A stretch of DNA of 64,000 nt from an uncultured Clostridia bacterium (lineage in GTDB: Bacteria; Bacillota; Clostridia; Monoglobales; Monoglobaceae). The stretch is taken from positions 7,231-71,230 of the forward strand of contig CAJTWN010000010.1 of assembly GCA_910580105.1 (NCBI GenBank), read 5' to 3'. Each line of letters starts with the position of its first letter. The stretch's first letter is position 1. The notes beneath the pieces were generated by a model, which worked only from the letters and a program-made list of their open reading frames with translations, was not told the DNA's origin and did no database searches. The position numbers and the translations under genes were made by a program. This document shows, piece by piece, positions 16,314-24,490 of this stretch.

Positions 16314-18227
16314 TTAACAGCTGCTTATGAAAATTTCAGCGCCGAGAGGGGGCAGGGTGAAGGTGAGGCTTTTATCCCGGATCGTTTGGACTTCCTTTTC
16401 AAAGATACCGCGGGTATAGACAGAAAAGGGGAATTGGTGCAGGTCAAGGCTTAGTGTCTTTTCCGAAAAGCCGCGGTTGACAGCACAGAGAATGACTTCG
16501 TGTTCCGCATCCTTGCCAAAGGCATCTTTTCCATCTTTGTTATAGCGGGCATAGACATAAATATCCCCCTCGGCCAGGAGCGGAAGGAATTCACCCCGGC
16601 GCAGACAGCTGTGGCTGTTGCGGAGGGCGGCCATGGTTTGATACCAGCCGCGCAGGTCGCTGTCCACTGCGCGCCAGGGATAGGTGCCGCGGTTAAAGGG
16701 GTCGCGTCCGCCCTGCATTCCCACCTCATCGCCGTAATAGATACAGGGAACACCAACGAAGGTCAGCTGCAGAAATGCGGCAAGCTTAACTCTGTAAACG
16801 GCAAGCTCTTCCATGGAAGAGCTTAATCTTTGTGTGCCGCAATTCTGATCCATGCCGCCCATTACTGATTTGATGCGCATGGTGTCATGGGTGCCGACAA
16901 TGTTCATCAGCGTATACAGAGATTCTTTGGGATAATTCTCCATCAGAGAGAGCATCCGCCGGTTCAGTTCTTCGGCGCTGGTCCATTGCATAAGAAAGGA
17001 AATAACCTGGTCTTTGAAGGGATAATTCATCACGCTGTCCAGTTCCCGGCCCAGCAGATAGCTGCGCAGTTTTCCATAGGCTACCTTGTTGGAAGCGTCC
17101 TCCCAGACCTCGCCGATGATGATGGCATCCGGGTCGGTTTGTTTTACATTTTCCCGCAGTAGGGCAATGAATTCGTCCGGAAGTTCGTCCGCAACATCCA
17201 GACGCCAGCCTTTGGCGCCTTTGTGCAGCCATTTTTTGACCACAGCATCATCATCCCGCAGGATATAATCCAGATACGCATTGTCCATCTCATTGACGTT
17301 TGGAAGATTGCTGCAACCCCACCAGCTTTCATAATTGGGATAGTCGGTGAATTGATACCAGCTGTGATAAGGAGAGAAGGGATCCTGGTATGCGCCGCTG
17401 TGCTGTCCATAGGCCCCGTATTTGTTGAAATAGATGCTGTCCGCGCCTGTATGGCTGAAAACGCCGTCCAGGATGATGCGGATCCCCAGAGCTTCCGCTT
17501 TTGCACATAGTGCCGAAAATTCTTCTTCGGTTCCAAACATTGGATCGATATTCTTATAATCTGCGGTATCATACTTATGGTTGGAATAGGCGTCAAAAAT
17601 CGGATTGAGATAGATTGCACTGATGCCCAGAGATTTGAGATAGGGAAGCTTTTCTGTGATTCCGGCAAGGTTGCCGCCGTAAAAGTCGTTGCAGGCCGGG
17701 CCGTTTTCGTGCGGATGGGGATTGAAAGCGATCGGTTCGTACCAGTCGCTGTGCAGAATGTATTCCGGCCGTTTTTTTTGCATATCCTCTTTGGTATGAA
17801 GGCCAAAAAAGCGGTCGGGGAAAATTTGATATAGGATTGCATCCTTAAACCAGCCGGGCGTTTTGAAATTTTTTTCATACACGGTGATTTGATAACTTTG
17901 GTCGTTGGGCTGCATCTGTATCTCCCCTGCGCCGCCAAGACGTTCCCGGTTGTTGGTATAATAGAAAGTTTTGCCATTTTGGGTCACAATAAAATAATAC
18001 CATACCAGCTGTGGCTGTGTCGGCGCTGCAAAAGTTGCTGTGAATAAGCCGGATTCATCCTGCACCATGGGCAGGCGAATCTCCCTTTCGTCCATCCAGA
18101 GGCGAAGGGTGACGGATTCCGGCACGGTCTCTGCCACCAAAAGGCGGAGAGTGATCCGGCTTCCTGCGGTGCAGGCGCCGAAAGGGGAACGGTAAAGTGA
18201 ATCCTGCGAGTTGTGATATATCCGCAT
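16314..18227 (-). CDS. GH13 alpha-glycosidase (neopullulanase/cyclomaltodextrinase-like)
   Basis: 637-aa enzyme with no signal peptide, so probably cytosolic. An N-terminal beta domain of CBM34 type (1-115) precedes the alpha-amylase barrel. Catalytic features: DGVFSH (Asp254, His259), nucleophile Asp344 in GWRLDVADE, acid/base Glu373 in IIGEVWED, and the transition-state stabiliser Asp448 in GTHD. A short C-terminal beta domain follows. Such enzymes hydrolyse cyclodextrins, pullulan fragments and maltooligosaccharides after uptake. AGGAGGC precedes the start. No transporter or regulator of a maltose system lies beside it. Confidence 0.92.
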   Translation of the reverse strand: MRIYHNSQDSLYRSPFGACTAGSRITLRLLVAETVPESVTLRLWMDEREIRLPMVQDESGLFTATFAAPTQPQLVWYYFIVTQNGKTFYYTNNRERLGGAGEIQMQPNDQSYQITVYEKNFKTPGWFKDAILYQIFPDRFFGLHTKEDMQKKRPEYILHSDWYEPIAFNPHPHENGPACNDFYGGNLAGITEKLPYLKSLGISAIYLNPIFDAYSNHKYDTADYKNIDPMFGTEEEFSALCAKAEALGIRIILDGVFSHTGADSIYFNKYGAYGQHSGAYQDPFSPYHSWYQFTDYPNYESWWGCSNLPNVNEMDNAYLDYILRDDDAVVKKWLHKGAKGWRLDVADELPDEFIALLRENVKQTDPDAIIIGEVWEDASNKVAYGKLRSYLLGRELDSVMNYPFKDQVISFLMQWTSAEELNRRMLSLMENYPKESLYTLMNIVGTHDTMRIKSVMGGMDQNCGTQRLSSSMEELAVYRVKLAAFLQLTFVGVPCIYYGDEVGMQGGRDPFNRGTYPWRAVDSDLRGWYQTMAALRNSHSCLRRGEFLPLLAEGDIYVYARYNKDGKDAFGKDAEHEVILCAVNRGFSEKTLSLDLHQFPFSVYTRGIFEKEVQTIRDKSLTFTLPPLGAEIFISSC

Positions 18228-18321
18228 GGCGATGCCTCCTGTCTTGCTTTCATCTTATATAATATTATATACAATTTTGTGAAAAAGTAAAGTTGCCGCA
18301 AAGGACTTTGTCATTCGAAAA

Positions 18322-18354
18322 GAAAAAACTCTCCGGCACAACTGCCCGAGAGTT
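18322..18354 (-). terminator. terminator of the XRE regulator gene
   Basis: On the minus strand: AACTCTCGGGCA, loop GTTG, TGCCGGAGAGTT, then TTTT. Confidence 0.85.
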
Positions 18355-18361
18355 CAAAAGG

Positions 18362-18592
18362 CTATCTGCTTTGCGGCCGTTTGGGGTACGGCTTTTTTTC
18401 GTCTGTTAAATAGAGGATATAATCGGTACTGACCCGGTAAAAATCAGCGAGTTTAATAAGAATTTCATCCGTTAACGGCTGGGTTCTGGTTTCGATATAG
18501 CTATATTTTCTTTGTGTGATTCCAAGGGCTTCCGCAACCTTCTGCTGCGTCAGGTCTGCATCTTCTCTTAAATCTTTGATTCGTGTATTCAT
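18362..18592 (-). CDS. small XRE-family HTH regulator
   Basis: 76-aa protein that is almost only a Cro/CI-type helix-turn-helix domain (residues 4-62: RIKDLREDADLTQQKVAEAL, then SYIETRTQPLTDEILIKLADFY), with a short basic tail. It has no visible ligand or peptidase domain. It reads away from a promoter that carries two near-identical 15-bp palindromes, the likely operators, so it probably represses that divergent transcript and itself. Start ATG follows AGGTG. Such small regulators occur in phage, toxin-antitoxin and housekeeping settings; none of these is shown here. Confidence 0.88.
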   Translation of the reverse strand: MNTRIKDLREDADLTQQKVAEALGITQRKYSYIETRTQPLTDEILIKLADFYRVSTDYILYLTDEKKPYPKRPQSR

Positions 18593-18620
18593 TATTTTTC
18601 ACCTGTCGCCATTCTATCAT

Positions 18621-18665
18621 AGATAATATTTATCTCTTGACATTTAGATAAAATTCATCTATAAT
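18621..18665 (+). promoter_or_regulatory. promoter with two palindromic operators
   Basis: TTGACA (18637-18642), a 17-bp spacer and TATAAT (18660-18665), all consensus. The perfect palindrome AGATAATATTTATCT (18621-18635) abuts the -35 box and AGATAAAATTCATCT (18646-18660) fills the spacer, so binding would block polymerase. The divergent XRE gene is the probable regulator. Confidence 0.75.
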
Positions 18666-18731
18666 ATATCCGTATTTGATGAGATATATGCAAATTTATA
18701 AAGGTGTTTTATGTATTAGGGTAAAATTGCA

Positions 18732-18745
18732 CGAACAGGTGTTCG
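18732..18745. promoter_or_regulatory. perfect LexA (SOS) box
   Basis: CGAACAGGTGTTCG matches the Gram-positive LexA/DinR consensus CGAAC-N4-GTTCG exactly. It lies about 60 bp inside the predicted short transcript, and also upstream of the minus-strand XRE gene (a weak CACCTG-17-TAATAC promoter overlaps it on that strand). Confidence 0.55.
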
Positions 18746-18804
18746 CCATGGGAGTGCGTGCATTTATGGAATTGCAGGGGAAAACTTTTTCCTGTACAAT
18801 AAAA

Positions 18805-18831
18805 AGTTCTTCAGATTGAAGGGCTTTTTTT
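18805..18831 (+). terminator. terminator of the short transcript
   Basis: AGTTCTTCA, loop GAT, TGAAGGGCT (nine pairs, two of them G-T), then seven T. Confidence 0.75.
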
Positions 18832-18869
18832 GTTATATCAGCGTTGCCGGTCTATGTATCATTAATTTC

Positions 18870-18898
18870 TTGCGAAGGCTGAAGAAATATGATAAACT
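18870..18898 (+). promoter_or_regulatory. promoter of the HAD phosphatase gene
   Basis: TTGCGA, a 17-bp spacer and TAAACT, 32 bp before the GTG start. Confidence 0.5.
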
Positions 18899-18929
18899 AG
18901 TAAAAAATAATAGATAAAGAGGGAAGACA

Positions 18930-19571
18930 GTGCAGTATTACATTTTTGATATGGATGGCGTTCTGATTCATTCAGAGCCGATCATTATGAAAGCGGCGGA
19001 AGACGCGCTTGCCTTGTATGGGATTAAGGCCGGGCGGGAGGATTTTTTGCCCTATATTGGCGCCGGGGAAGAAAAGTTTATTTCCGGCCCGGCAGCAGCG
19101 GCAGGGAAGGAGGCGGAAATCCCTGCAATAATGGCGGAAATGTACCGCCGTTACAGGGAGAATGTCTATACCGGCCTGGCTGTTTTTCCCGGAGCCGCAG
19201 GAACTGTACGGGAATTGCAAAAACAGGGGAAAACCCTTGCTTTAGTAAGCAGTTCCGAGCGGGAAAAGCTGATGGTTTCTTTGGATGCGGCAGGGATAGA
19301 TGAAACGTGTTTTACCGTCATCCTGTCCGGCAGTGATGTTGCAAGAAAAAAGCCGGATCCGGAGCCGTACCGAAAAGCGGCGGAAATGCTGGGCGCAGCG
19401 GCAGAGGATTGTGTTGTGATTGAGGATGCGCTCAGCGGCGTCCGTGCAGCAAAAGGGGCTGGGATGGCCTGTGTGGCGGTTACCAACTCATTTTCAAAAG
19501 AAGCGCTTTTGGCTGCCGGTGCGGATCGGTGTATCGGGAATTTGGACGAGCTTTTACAGGAACTTTTATAA
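18930..19571 (+). CDS. HAD-family phosphatase / beta-phosphoglucomutase-like
   Basis: 213-aa haloacid dehalogenase-superfamily protein. Motif I is DMDGVLIHSEP with the nucleophile and acid Asp (residues 8 and 10); motif II is SSSER; motif III/IV is KKPDPEPYRKAA...VIEDALSGVRAAKGAGM. The helical cap between motifs I and II is the type found in beta-phosphoglucomutase and small sugar-phosphate phosphatases. Either dephosphorylation of a sugar phosphate or a mutase reaction is possible. The start is GTG, preceded by AGAGGGAAG. It has its own promoter and appears to be transcribed alone. Confidence 0.88.
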   Translation: MQYYIFDMDGVLIHSEPIIMKAAEDALALYGIKAGREDFLPYIGAGEEKFISGPAAAAGKEAEIPAIMAEMYRRYRENVYTGLAVFPGAAGTVRELQKQGKTLALVSSSEREKLMVSLDAAGIDETCFTVILSGSDVARKKPDPEPYRKAAEMLGAAAEDCVVIEDALSGVRAAKGAGMACVAVTNSFSKEALLAAGADRCIGNLDELLQELL

Positions 19572-19770
19572 CGGCAGTATCATTTTTGGTGGGATACATT
19601 TCCTTCATAGCAGGTACTGATGTATGCAATAAAGACAGCGTTTTACAGGGACCGGAATTCTGCTGCCGGGAAAATTTCTATATGGTACAGACGTCCCTGA
19701 ATTATGGATAAAACCTTTCGTATTGTGCTGCATCCGGCAAATTTTTTCTTCTTTGATTTTACAATTGGAT

Positions 19771-19885
19771 AAAAAAGGCGCACCTTTGAGACAGGTGTGC
19801 ATAAGATGAAGTGGACGTCCCTTCTGCCGCGGGTCAGTTTCTTTGGTACGGCCTTTGCTCCACGTGGCCCGCGGCGATTGAACCT
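19771..19885 (-). ncRNA. candidate minus-strand small RNA
   Basis: The region 19572-19940 has no gene. On the minus strand a strong terminator (GCACACCT, 7-nt loop, AGGTGCGC, then TTTTTT; 19771-19800) follows a structured domain closed by CCGCGGG/CCCGCGG (19827-19874). No minus-strand gene lies upstream to need that terminator. I found no convincing promoter and recognise no RNA family. Confidence 0.3.
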
Positions 19886-19906
19886 TTATGGTTTGTATGC
19901 TATACT
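19878..19906 (+). promoter_or_regulatory. promoter of sbcDC
   Basis: TTGAAC, a 17-bp spacer and TATACT, 35 bp before the sbcD start. No LexA box is seen here. Confidence 0.65.
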
Positions 19907-19940
19907 GAATTAAAAATATGCGAGAGAAGAGGCGTCCAAC

Positions 19941-21047
19941 ATGAAATTTTTACATACATCCGACTGGCATTTGGGAATTGCTTTGCATGGCCTGTCCATG
20001 CAGGAGGAGCAGGAACATTTTTTAGACCAGCTTTGCCGGATTGCAGAGGAAGAGGCAGTGGATGCGGTTTTGATTGCCGGCGATATTTATGACAGCAGTG
20101 TGGCTTCCCACGCGGCTATCCGCCTTTATCACCGGACGATGGACGAGCTCTGCCTCCGGCAGAAGCGGCCGGTTTTTGTAATCGCAGGGAACCATGACGG
20201 CGCGGTACGTCTGGCGGCAATGCAGGCCCTGGTCCGGCCGTCCGGACTCTATGTCAGCGGTACGCTGGAAAATGTGTTGACACCGGTATTGCTGGGGGAT
20301 GCGGCGGTTTACCAGATCCCTTATTTTCAGCTGAGCAATGTACGGGCGGTTTTTCCTGCATTGGCCGTTGAACACATAGAACAGGCCATGGAAGCCATCT
20401 GTGATAAAATACGTGAACATATGGATAGAAACCGGATAAATATTGTGATGGCCCATACCTTTGCGGGCGGCGCAGTCTTGTCAGAGAGCGACCGATCAGC
20501 CCTTGTGGGCGGTGTTTCCGTGGTCGCAGGTGATGTCTTCCGGGGATTTGATTATGTGGCGCTTGGACATCTGCACCGGCCCCAAAATGTGGGGGATCGG
20601 GTACGGTACAGTGGTTCGCCTATTGCCTATTCCTTCGGTGAGGCAGGACAGCAGAAAAGTGTAACTCTGTTTGACAGTGAAACAGGGGAAATTTCTGTGC
20701 GAAAAATCCAGCCGCTTCATGCTATGCGTGTGATAAAAGGCAGTTATGCAGAGGTGATGAATGACGGCATGTGCAGTTCGGACTATATGAAAATAGCGTT
20801 TACCGATCGTTCCGCAGAGCGGGAAGCAATGGAAAAACTGAAGGAGCGGTATCCGAACCTTCTGCTTGTGACGGGAAAGGCACCGCAGGCCGGCAGGGAG
20901 ACCTCCCTTTCACCGGAAGCGATAGAGAAACTGTCGCCGGAAAAAATGCTGGATTGTTTCCTGGCGGATATATTCGGAGAAACGGCGGACATGAAACAGA
21001 AGAAACAGTGGCTGAATGCCCTGCAAAAAGCAGAGGAGGGTTTGTGA
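19941..21047 (+). CDS. sbcD: exonuclease SbcD (Mre11-type nuclease subunit)
   Basis: 368-aa metallophosphoesterase. It is the nuclease half of the SbcCD complex, which cuts hairpins and blocked DNA ends during replication and repair. The metal-binding motifs are clear: DWHLG near the N-terminus, AGDIYDSS, GNHDG, MAHT and GHLHRPQ. The C-terminal third is the capping domain that contacts SbcC. The stop codon overlaps the sbcC start by one base (TGATG), so the two are translationally coupled, as usual for this pair. Confidence 0.95.
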   Translation: MKFLHTSDWHLGIALHGLSMQEEQEHFLDQLCRIAEEEAVDAVLIAGDIYDSSVASHAAIRLYHRTMDELCLRQKRPVFVIAGNHDGAVRLAAMQALVRPSGLYVSGTLENVLTPVLLGDAAVYQIPYFQLSNVRAVFPALAVEHIEQAMEAICDKIREHMDRNRINIVMAHTFAGGAVLSESDRSALVGGVSVVAGDVFRGFDYVALGHLHRPQNVGDRVRYSGSPIAYSFGEAGQQKSVTLFDSETGEISVRKIQPLHAMRVIKGSYAEVMNDGMCSSDYMKIAFTDRSAEREAMEKLKERYPNLLLVTGKAPQAGRETSLSPEAIEKLSPEKMLDCFLADIFGETADMKQKKQWLNALQKAEEGL

Positions 21048-23701
21048 TGCGGCCGATATATTTAAAAATGCAGGCCTTTGGGCCGTATGTAAGGGCACAG
21101 GAGGTCTTTTTTTCTGCATTTGAAAGGTCGGGGATCTATCTCATTTGCGGAGATACCGGCGCAGGGAAGACTTCGGTATTGGATGGTATTACATATGCAC
21201 TTTATGGAAAGAGCAGCGGCGGCGGACGCGGAAAGATGGAGGGGATGCGCTGTCAGTTTGCGCCCAGGGAATTGCATACAGAGGTGGTTTTTGATTTCGA
21301 ACTGCGGGGAAGGCGGTATCGGTTTATCCGGACGGTAAAGCAGAACAGAAAAAATTTGCAGACGACGCAGGATGTTTTGTTTGAGGATAACGATGGAATT
21401 TTTGTTCCTTATTTTGAAAATCCAAAACTGCGGGATGTAGAGAAGAAGGCGGAAGAATTAATTGGTCTTCGTTATGATCAGTTCTGCCGGGTGGTGATGC
21501 TGCCCCAGGGCCAGTTTGAACGGCTTCTGGTCGCAGGCTCTGAAGAAAAGGAAGAGATTCTGACCAGTTTGTTTGGTACAGAACGCCTGCAAAAGGCGGT
21601 TGAAATATGCTATGCCAAAGCCTTGGAAGACCTGCGCAGTGCAGAACAGGAAAAACAGGAAATAGAACGTGTTCTTTTGGATTGGGGATGTAATTCCTTA
21701 CAGGAGCTGGAAAAGCAGGTCAAAGAGGGAGAAAAGGCGCTGTGTGCAGGGGAAGTGGAAGAATTGCGGCTGAAAAAAGAGATGGATGCCGCAAAGAAGA
21801 AATGGGAAGCCCTTGCCGCTTTGCAAAAACAGCTGGATTTCTTGCAGCAGCAGAAAAAAGCTTATGCGCGTTTGCTGGAAAAAGAGTCTTGGGCGGAAAC
21901 TGAACAGAACGTCTTGTCTGCGGCCCGGAAAGCCGCTGAGATTTATCCCAAATATCAAAGACACCAGGACAGCATAAAAGAGTTGGAGGAAGCCGGGCGG
22001 TTGGAAAAACAGGCAGCCCGGCGCTGGCAGGAAATTGCAGAGCAGGCAGAAGCGGAGCAGGGACGCCGGGCAGATTTCGAAGGGGATGCGGAGACGCGGA
22101 AGGCAGTATGTACACGTCTTTTCTGCCTTGAAGGCCTGACAGAAACTTATGCAGCGGCGGAAATGGCTGAACAGGCGGCTGCTGCTATGGAAATGGCGGC
22201 AAGAAAAGCCGCCGCAGCCGCAGAGGCAGCCCAAAATGAGGAGGAATTGAAGAAAAAAGCGAAATTTGCGGCGGAAAAGGAGCGAAACGAACTTTATAAA
22301 ATCCATACGGAACTGTTTGAAGCCTACTGTGCAGGAATCAGCGGAAAGCTGGCGGAAGAACTGAGAGAGGGACAGCCTTGTCCGGTCTGCGGAAGCCTCC
22401 ATCATCCCAGCCCTGCAGAGCAGAAAACAGATATGGTAACTGATGGCGATTTGGCGCAGCTGCTGGATAAGATTGATGATGCAGCAAAGCTGTGCAGGCA
22501 GAGGGAACAGGAATTCAATGCCGCAGGCAAGGTATTTGCAAACTTGCAGGAAGAGCAGCAGGCTGCACAGAAAAAATGGGCAGAAGAGAAAATCCGGAAA
22601 GATGAAATAAAGAAACGACTGGATCCGGAAATTCCGGATAAACAAAGACTGAACGAAGAAATTTCGGCATTACGGATACAGATCTCTGCGGCGGAAAAGC
22701 AGGAAAAAGCGTTGCAGGAAGCGCATGAACGTCTGCAAAGGGAGATGGCAGCGGCAGAGACCCGGGCCGGCGAAGCGGAAAAGAGACGGGCCGCTGCGGA
22801 ACAAACAGAGGAAGAAAGGAATAAAGACTTTTTGGAAGCCTGTTTAAATGCTGGCTTTTCGGAGGCGGGAGCATTTTTAAAGGCATGGAAGCCGGAAGAA
22901 ACTATGCACAGGATTGCGGCAGATTTGTCTGAATACCGGGCGGAGAGAAAAAAGACCGCGGAAACCATTGCCGGTTTGGAGGAAAGCTGCCGCAATTTTG
23001 CAATAGAAGATTTGGACAGGCAGAAAAAGGCCGCGTCCGCGGCAGAAGCGGCATATCAGACCATACACGAGGCACAGCTGCTCAGGAGAGCGGAACAGGA
23101 ACGTTTGCAGAAGGTGTTTGATGCTCTTTCAGAAAAACAGCCGATGGTTTTTCGGACATATGATGATTGTACGGAAGCCATTGCATTTGCGCGAAAGCTT
23201 CGGGGGGATGCAGGGATCGGGATTTCAAGATATATGCTGGGCGTATTGTTCGGTTCTGTCATACAGGAAGCCAACCGCCTGCTCACCGGGGTACATGGCG
23301 GGCGGTATCAGCTGTATCGGACAGATGCGGCGGCGGGCCGGGCAAGGAAAACCGGACTGGAACTTGCCGTCTTTGACAGCTTGTCCGGGGAACAGCGGCC
23401 GGTTGCCGGTCTGTCCGGCGGCGAGAAATTTTTGGTCTCGCTCAGTCTCGCAATTGCACTCAGCGGAGTAGTTCGGATGCGTTCCGGCGGAGTGGAACTG
23501 CAGGCGATGTTTATTGACGAGGGGTTCGGTTCCCTTGACAGCAGTTCGGTTGCCGATGCTTTGCATGTTTTATCTGCCATGCAGGGCGGAGGTACTGTGG
23601 GAATTATCTCGCATCTGCCGGTACTCCGGGAAAACCTGACCACCGGTATCCGGGTAATAAAGGAGCAGCAGGGAAGCCGGCTGGTCTGTGGAACATTTTA
23701 A
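21047..23701 (+). CDS. sbcC: exonuclease SbcC (Rad50-type ATPase subunit)
   Basis: 884-aa SMC-like ATPase, partner of SbcD. The N-terminal Walker A is GDTGAGKTSVLDG (about residues 31-43). Long Ala/Glu-rich coiled coils surround a zinc hook CPVCG (Cys445, Cys448), and the C-terminal half carries the ABC signature LSGGEKF and Walker B MFIDEGFGSLD. ATP-driven opening lets SbcD reach DNA ends. The start at 21047 gives the family N-terminus MRPIYLKMQAFGPY; the longer open frame from 20771 lies inside sbcD and is rejected. At 884 residues it is somewhat shorter than E. coli SbcC, which is common in Firmicutes. Confidence 0.95.
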   Translation: MRPIYLKMQAFGPYVRAQEVFFSAFERSGIYLICGDTGAGKTSVLDGITYALYGKSSGGGRGKMEGMRCQFAPRELHTEVVFDFELRGRRYRFIRTVKQNRKNLQTTQDVLFEDNDGIFVPYFENPKLRDVEKKAEELIGLRYDQFCRVVMLPQGQFERLLVAGSEEKEEILTSLFGTERLQKAVEICYAKALEDLRSAEQEKQEIERVLLDWGCNSLQELEKQVKEGEKALCAGEVEELRLKKEMDAAKKKWEALAALQKQLDFLQQQKKAYARLLEKESWAETEQNVLSAARKAAEIYPKYQRHQDSIKELEEAGRLEKQAARRWQEIAEQAEAEQGRRADFEGDAETRKAVCTRLFCLEGLTETYAAAEMAEQAAAAMEMAARKAAAAAEAAQNEEELKKKAKFAAEKERNELYKIHTELFEAYCAGISGKLAEELREGQPCPVCGSLHHPSPAEQKTDMVTDGDLAQLLDKIDDAAKLCRQREQEFNAAGKVFANLQEEQQAAQKKWAEEKIRKDEIKKRLDPEIPDKQRLNEEISALRIQISAAEKQEKALQEAHERLQREMAAAETRAGEAEKRRAAAEQTEEERNKDFLEACLNAGFSEAGAFLKAWKPEETMHRIAADLSEYRAERKKTAETIAGLEESCRNFAIEDLDRQKKAASAAEAAYQTIHEAQLLRRAEQERLQKVFDALSEKQPMVFRTYDDCTEAIAFARKLRGDAGIGISRYMLGVLFGSVIQEANRLLTGVHGGRYQLYRTDAAAGRARKTGLELAVFDSLSGEQRPVAGLSGGEKFLVSLSLAIALSGVVRMRSGGVELQAMFIDEGFGSLDSSSVADALHVLSAMQGGGTVGIISHLPVLRENLTTGIRVIKEQQGSRLVCGTF

Positions 23702-23707
23702 ATATTG

Positions 23708-23740
23708 AAAAGAACACAGAAAATTTTTCTGTGTTCTTTT
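23708..23740. terminator. bidirectional terminator between sbcC and the TetR gene
   Basis: Long A/T-flanked hairpin AAAAGAACACAGAAAA with its exact complement, giving T-tracts on both strands between two convergent genes. Confidence 0.85.
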
Positions 23741-24312
23741 CATTTGGGAAGTTTGGTTATAAAATCAAAGACAGCGGAGGAGCGTTCAATAACCTGATCG
23801 GTATTATCTAAGCGGTCATTCATTAATTCGATGGCTATGGTGTCTGCTACACAATGGACCAGCTGTGCCATCATGGGCGCAGGAAAGAGCAGGTTGGGGC
23901 AGTCCTTTAAAATATCTGTCAATGGCTGATATAATGTGAGTTTTTGCGGTTCATAAATGGAGTTTCCGTCAGAATCACGATAGTTCTTCATAATTTCAAA
24001 AACCGCCCGTGCGCCGGTATGGTTTTCGTTGATATATTTAAGATAGGATGCGATGTAATGGTGCAGGGTTTCTTTGGGGGACAGGGCGGGACGAAAGGCT
24101 GCGGCAACTCTGTCGGCAGCCTGTTGATAAAATTCTGTGACAAGGGTATGAAAAAGGATACTTTTCTTGGAAAGCGGATTGCTATAAAATTCCGTTCCAA
24201 GTCCGGTTTTTTCGGCCAGAAGCTGTATCGAAAAAGCTGAATAACCCCGAAGGCCTAAAATTTGCTGAGCAGTTTTTAGAATTTTTGTTTTTATTGTTTC
24301 GGTAGAACGCAT
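23740..24312 (-). CDS. TetR-family transcriptional regulator
   Basis: 190-aa one-component repressor. The N-terminal 50 residues form the TetR helix-turn-helix (IKTKILKTAQQILGLRGYSA, then IQLLAEKTGLGTEFYSNPLSKKSILFHTL). The remaining helices form the ligand-binding and dimer domain; the last part (AQLVHCVADTIAIELMNDRL) resembles regulators of efflux or fatty-acid genes, but no ligand can be assigned. No target gene is adjacent: on one side is sbcC (convergent), on the other the sensor kinase gene on the same strand. Confidence 0.88.
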   Translation of the reverse strand: MRSTETIKTKILKTAQQILGLRGYSAFSIQLLAEKTGLGTEFYSNPLSKKSILFHTLVTEFYQQAADRVAAAFRPALSPKETLHHYIASYLKYINENHTGARAVFEIMKNYRDSDGNSIYEPQKLTLYQPLTDILKDCPNLLFPAPMMAQLVHCVADTIAIELMNDRLDNTDQVIERSSAVFDFITKLPK

Positions 24313-24490
24313 GAATCTTCCTCCTTACTATCCATATGGGCTCTTTATAGTTTAGTACGACCGGGAGAAAATGTCAAGTATGATATATTTTTGGACAGAT
24401 TCATATGAAAAGGGCGAAAAAAAAGAGCGCAAACTGCTGCACAGCTTGCACTCCCTATTTAGAAGATTTGAGAAATCCAAAAAGGCTTTG

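Larger units (their letters stand above)
18672..18831 (+). ncRNA. candidate short transcript (RNA or micro-protein) under XRE control
   Basis: About 160 nt between the operator-bearing promoter and a strong terminator. No conventional gene fits. The longest plausible frame is 23 codons (18748-18819), preceded by AGGTG and ending inside the terminator stem. It also contains a perfect LexA box. The next gene at 18930 has its own promoter. Confidence 0.4.

Noticed and set aside
20771..21046. Upstream extension of sbcC
   Set aside because: It overlaps sbcD out of frame, and the family N-terminus begins at 21047 with one-base coupling to the sbcD stop.
21698..22645. Minus-strand 315-codon frame opposite sbcC
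   Set aside because: Phe/Leu/Cys-rich complement of the Glu/Ala coiled-coil codons; no independent signals.
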